Of a stretch of 41,406 nucleotides of DNA, positions 40,789 through 41,406 are shown one piece after another. The stretch is from Saprospira grandis DSM 2844 (GTDB taxonomy: Bacteria; Bacteroidota; Bacteroidia; Chitinophagales; Saprospiraceae). The notes under the pieces are model-generated. The model ran no database searches. It was not told where the DNA came from and saw nothing but the letters and a program-made list of their open reading frames with translations. The stretch spans positions 1-41,406 of the forward strand of contig CAMDAB010000017.1 of NCBI GenBank assembly GCA_945888475.1, in the 5' to 3' direction. A program made the translations under genes and the position numbers. The stretch's first letter is position 1; each line of letters opens with the position of its first letter.

Positions 40789-41406
40789 ATGAAAAAAGAA
40801 TTTTTGTTCAATCTTATTTTATTGGTGGGTATAAACCTGCTGGTTAAACCTTTTTATGCCTTTGGAATAGACCTTCAAGTGCAAAATAGGGTTGGTCTGT
40901 CGGAGTATGGACTCTATTTTGCACTTTTTAATTTTTCCTTTCTCTTTCAGATCATAACAGATTTGGGTATCCAGCAGTATAACAGTCGTTTTATTGCACA
41001 AAACCCCGCACTTGCGAGCAAATACCTTCCACATTTTTTATCACTGAAAGCTATGCTTTCGATGATTTTTCTTCTAATTTCTGTCGCTTTTGCTGCAATT
41101 ATGGGCTATGCCGACAGTACGCATCTACCCTTGCTCTTACCTTTGCTCCTCAACCAAATACTTATTACGCTTATTTTTTATTTGAGGTCGAATCTCAGTG
41201 CCCTGCAACATTACAGGATAGATAGCCTTCTATCGGCTACAGACAAGCTAATCCTCATCATTATCATGAGCTTTTTGCTTTGGGGGCCATTTTCAAAATC
41301 TTTTCAAATTCAACATTTTATATACGCCCAAAGCATCTCCTTTGTCATAACTGCACTAATTGCTGGCTTCTTTTTACTAAGAAAGTTAAAAACTGCCCTC
41401 AAAATC
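40789..41406 (+). CDS. Polysaccharide flippase-like membrane protein (Wzx/MATE type), cut by window end
   Basis: 206 codons visible from the ATG at 40789 with no stop before the edge. The protein opens MKKEFLFNLILLVGINLLVKP, then GLSEYGLYFALFNFSFLFQIITDLG, the usual first helices of oligosaccharide flippases of the polysaccharide-biosynthesis (PF01943-like) family, in which the G-x-Y-G-x-Y segment recurs. At least five hydrophobic helices are visible. It would move lipid-linked sugar units across the inner membrane. The stop codon of ybaB is 5 bases upstream. Confidence 0.75.
   Translation, partial: MKKEFLFNLILLVGINLLVKPFYAFGIDLQVQNRVGLSEYGLYFALFNFSFLFQIITDLGIQQYNSRFIAQNPALASKYLPHFLSLKAMLSMIFLLISVAFAAIMGYADSTHLPLLLPLLLNQILITLIFYLRSNLSALQHYRIDSLLSATDKLILIIIMSFLLWGPFSKSFQIQHFIYAQSISFVITALIAGFFLLRKLKTALKI

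Overview
The window reads as an ordinary chromosomal stretch of a Bacteroidota bacterium (low-to-moderate GC). Three things point there. Bacteroidota-type -7 boxes (TAnnTTTG) lie just upstream of about fifteen genes, while Shine-Dalgarno sequences are mostly absent. Several families are typical of the phylum: a GSCFA protein, a PorT-like outer-membrane barrel, a YwqK/MORN protein, a very large thioester-type alpha-2-macroglobulin and a six-domain ribosomal protein S1. I see no rRNA, tRNA, CRISPR array, insertion sequence or prophage. The genus cannot be read from the sequence.

Layout. 1-2922 (minus): EamA transporter, barrel-like secreted protein and MFS transporter (cut by the window edge) form one unit. 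2955-2991 holds back-to-back promoters. 3010-8071 (plus): DUF3267 membrane protein, DUF58 protein, then a soluble hybrid histidine kinase overlapping a divergent YrdC/Sua5 protein. 8073-12902 (minus): recN, a GT4 glycosyltransferase, a repeat-rich spacer, a coiled-coil/HhH protein and an outer-membrane barrel. 13037-16438 (plus): GSCFA protein, AI-2E family permease and PLP-dependent dehydratase, tightly packed. 16442-18941 (minus): YeiH-type transporter, then an AT-rich patch with a leucine-rich-repeat gene and an orphan signal peptide. 18942-26856 (minus): 2030-residue alpha-2-macroglobulin and a Pif1-like helicase. 27071-28035 (plus): a 48-residue Cys/Lys-rich small ORF and terC. 28117-36622 (minus): cyanophycin synthetase, CoxE-like VWA protein, MORN protein, VTC-domain protein, rpsA and thymidine kinase. 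36737-41406 (plus): lipoprotein, DASH-type photolyase/cryptochrome, an Rpn-like PD-(D/E)XK nuclease with two extra tandem copies of its C-terminal region, ybaB, and a Wzx-like flippase cut by the window end.

The most notable locus is 38671-40345. A full-length Rpn-type nuclease with its D...ExQ core intact is followed by two stand-alone copies of its C-terminal domain. The three copies carry four, six and two in-frame 4-residue EG(K/R)I units. In Escherichia coli, Rpn C-terminal domains made from an internal start are antitoxins of the full-length nuclease and vary in the number of 4-residue repeats. This locus therefore looks like a nuclease with a tandem array of separately encoded, length-variable candidate antitoxins. 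The middle copy is a chimera that points to unequal crossing-over. Other points worth a look are a thymidine kinase that resembles poxvirus/animal TK1 but lacks three of four zinc cysteines, a palindrome over the putative cphA promoter, and the unlisted Cys-rich small ORF before terC.
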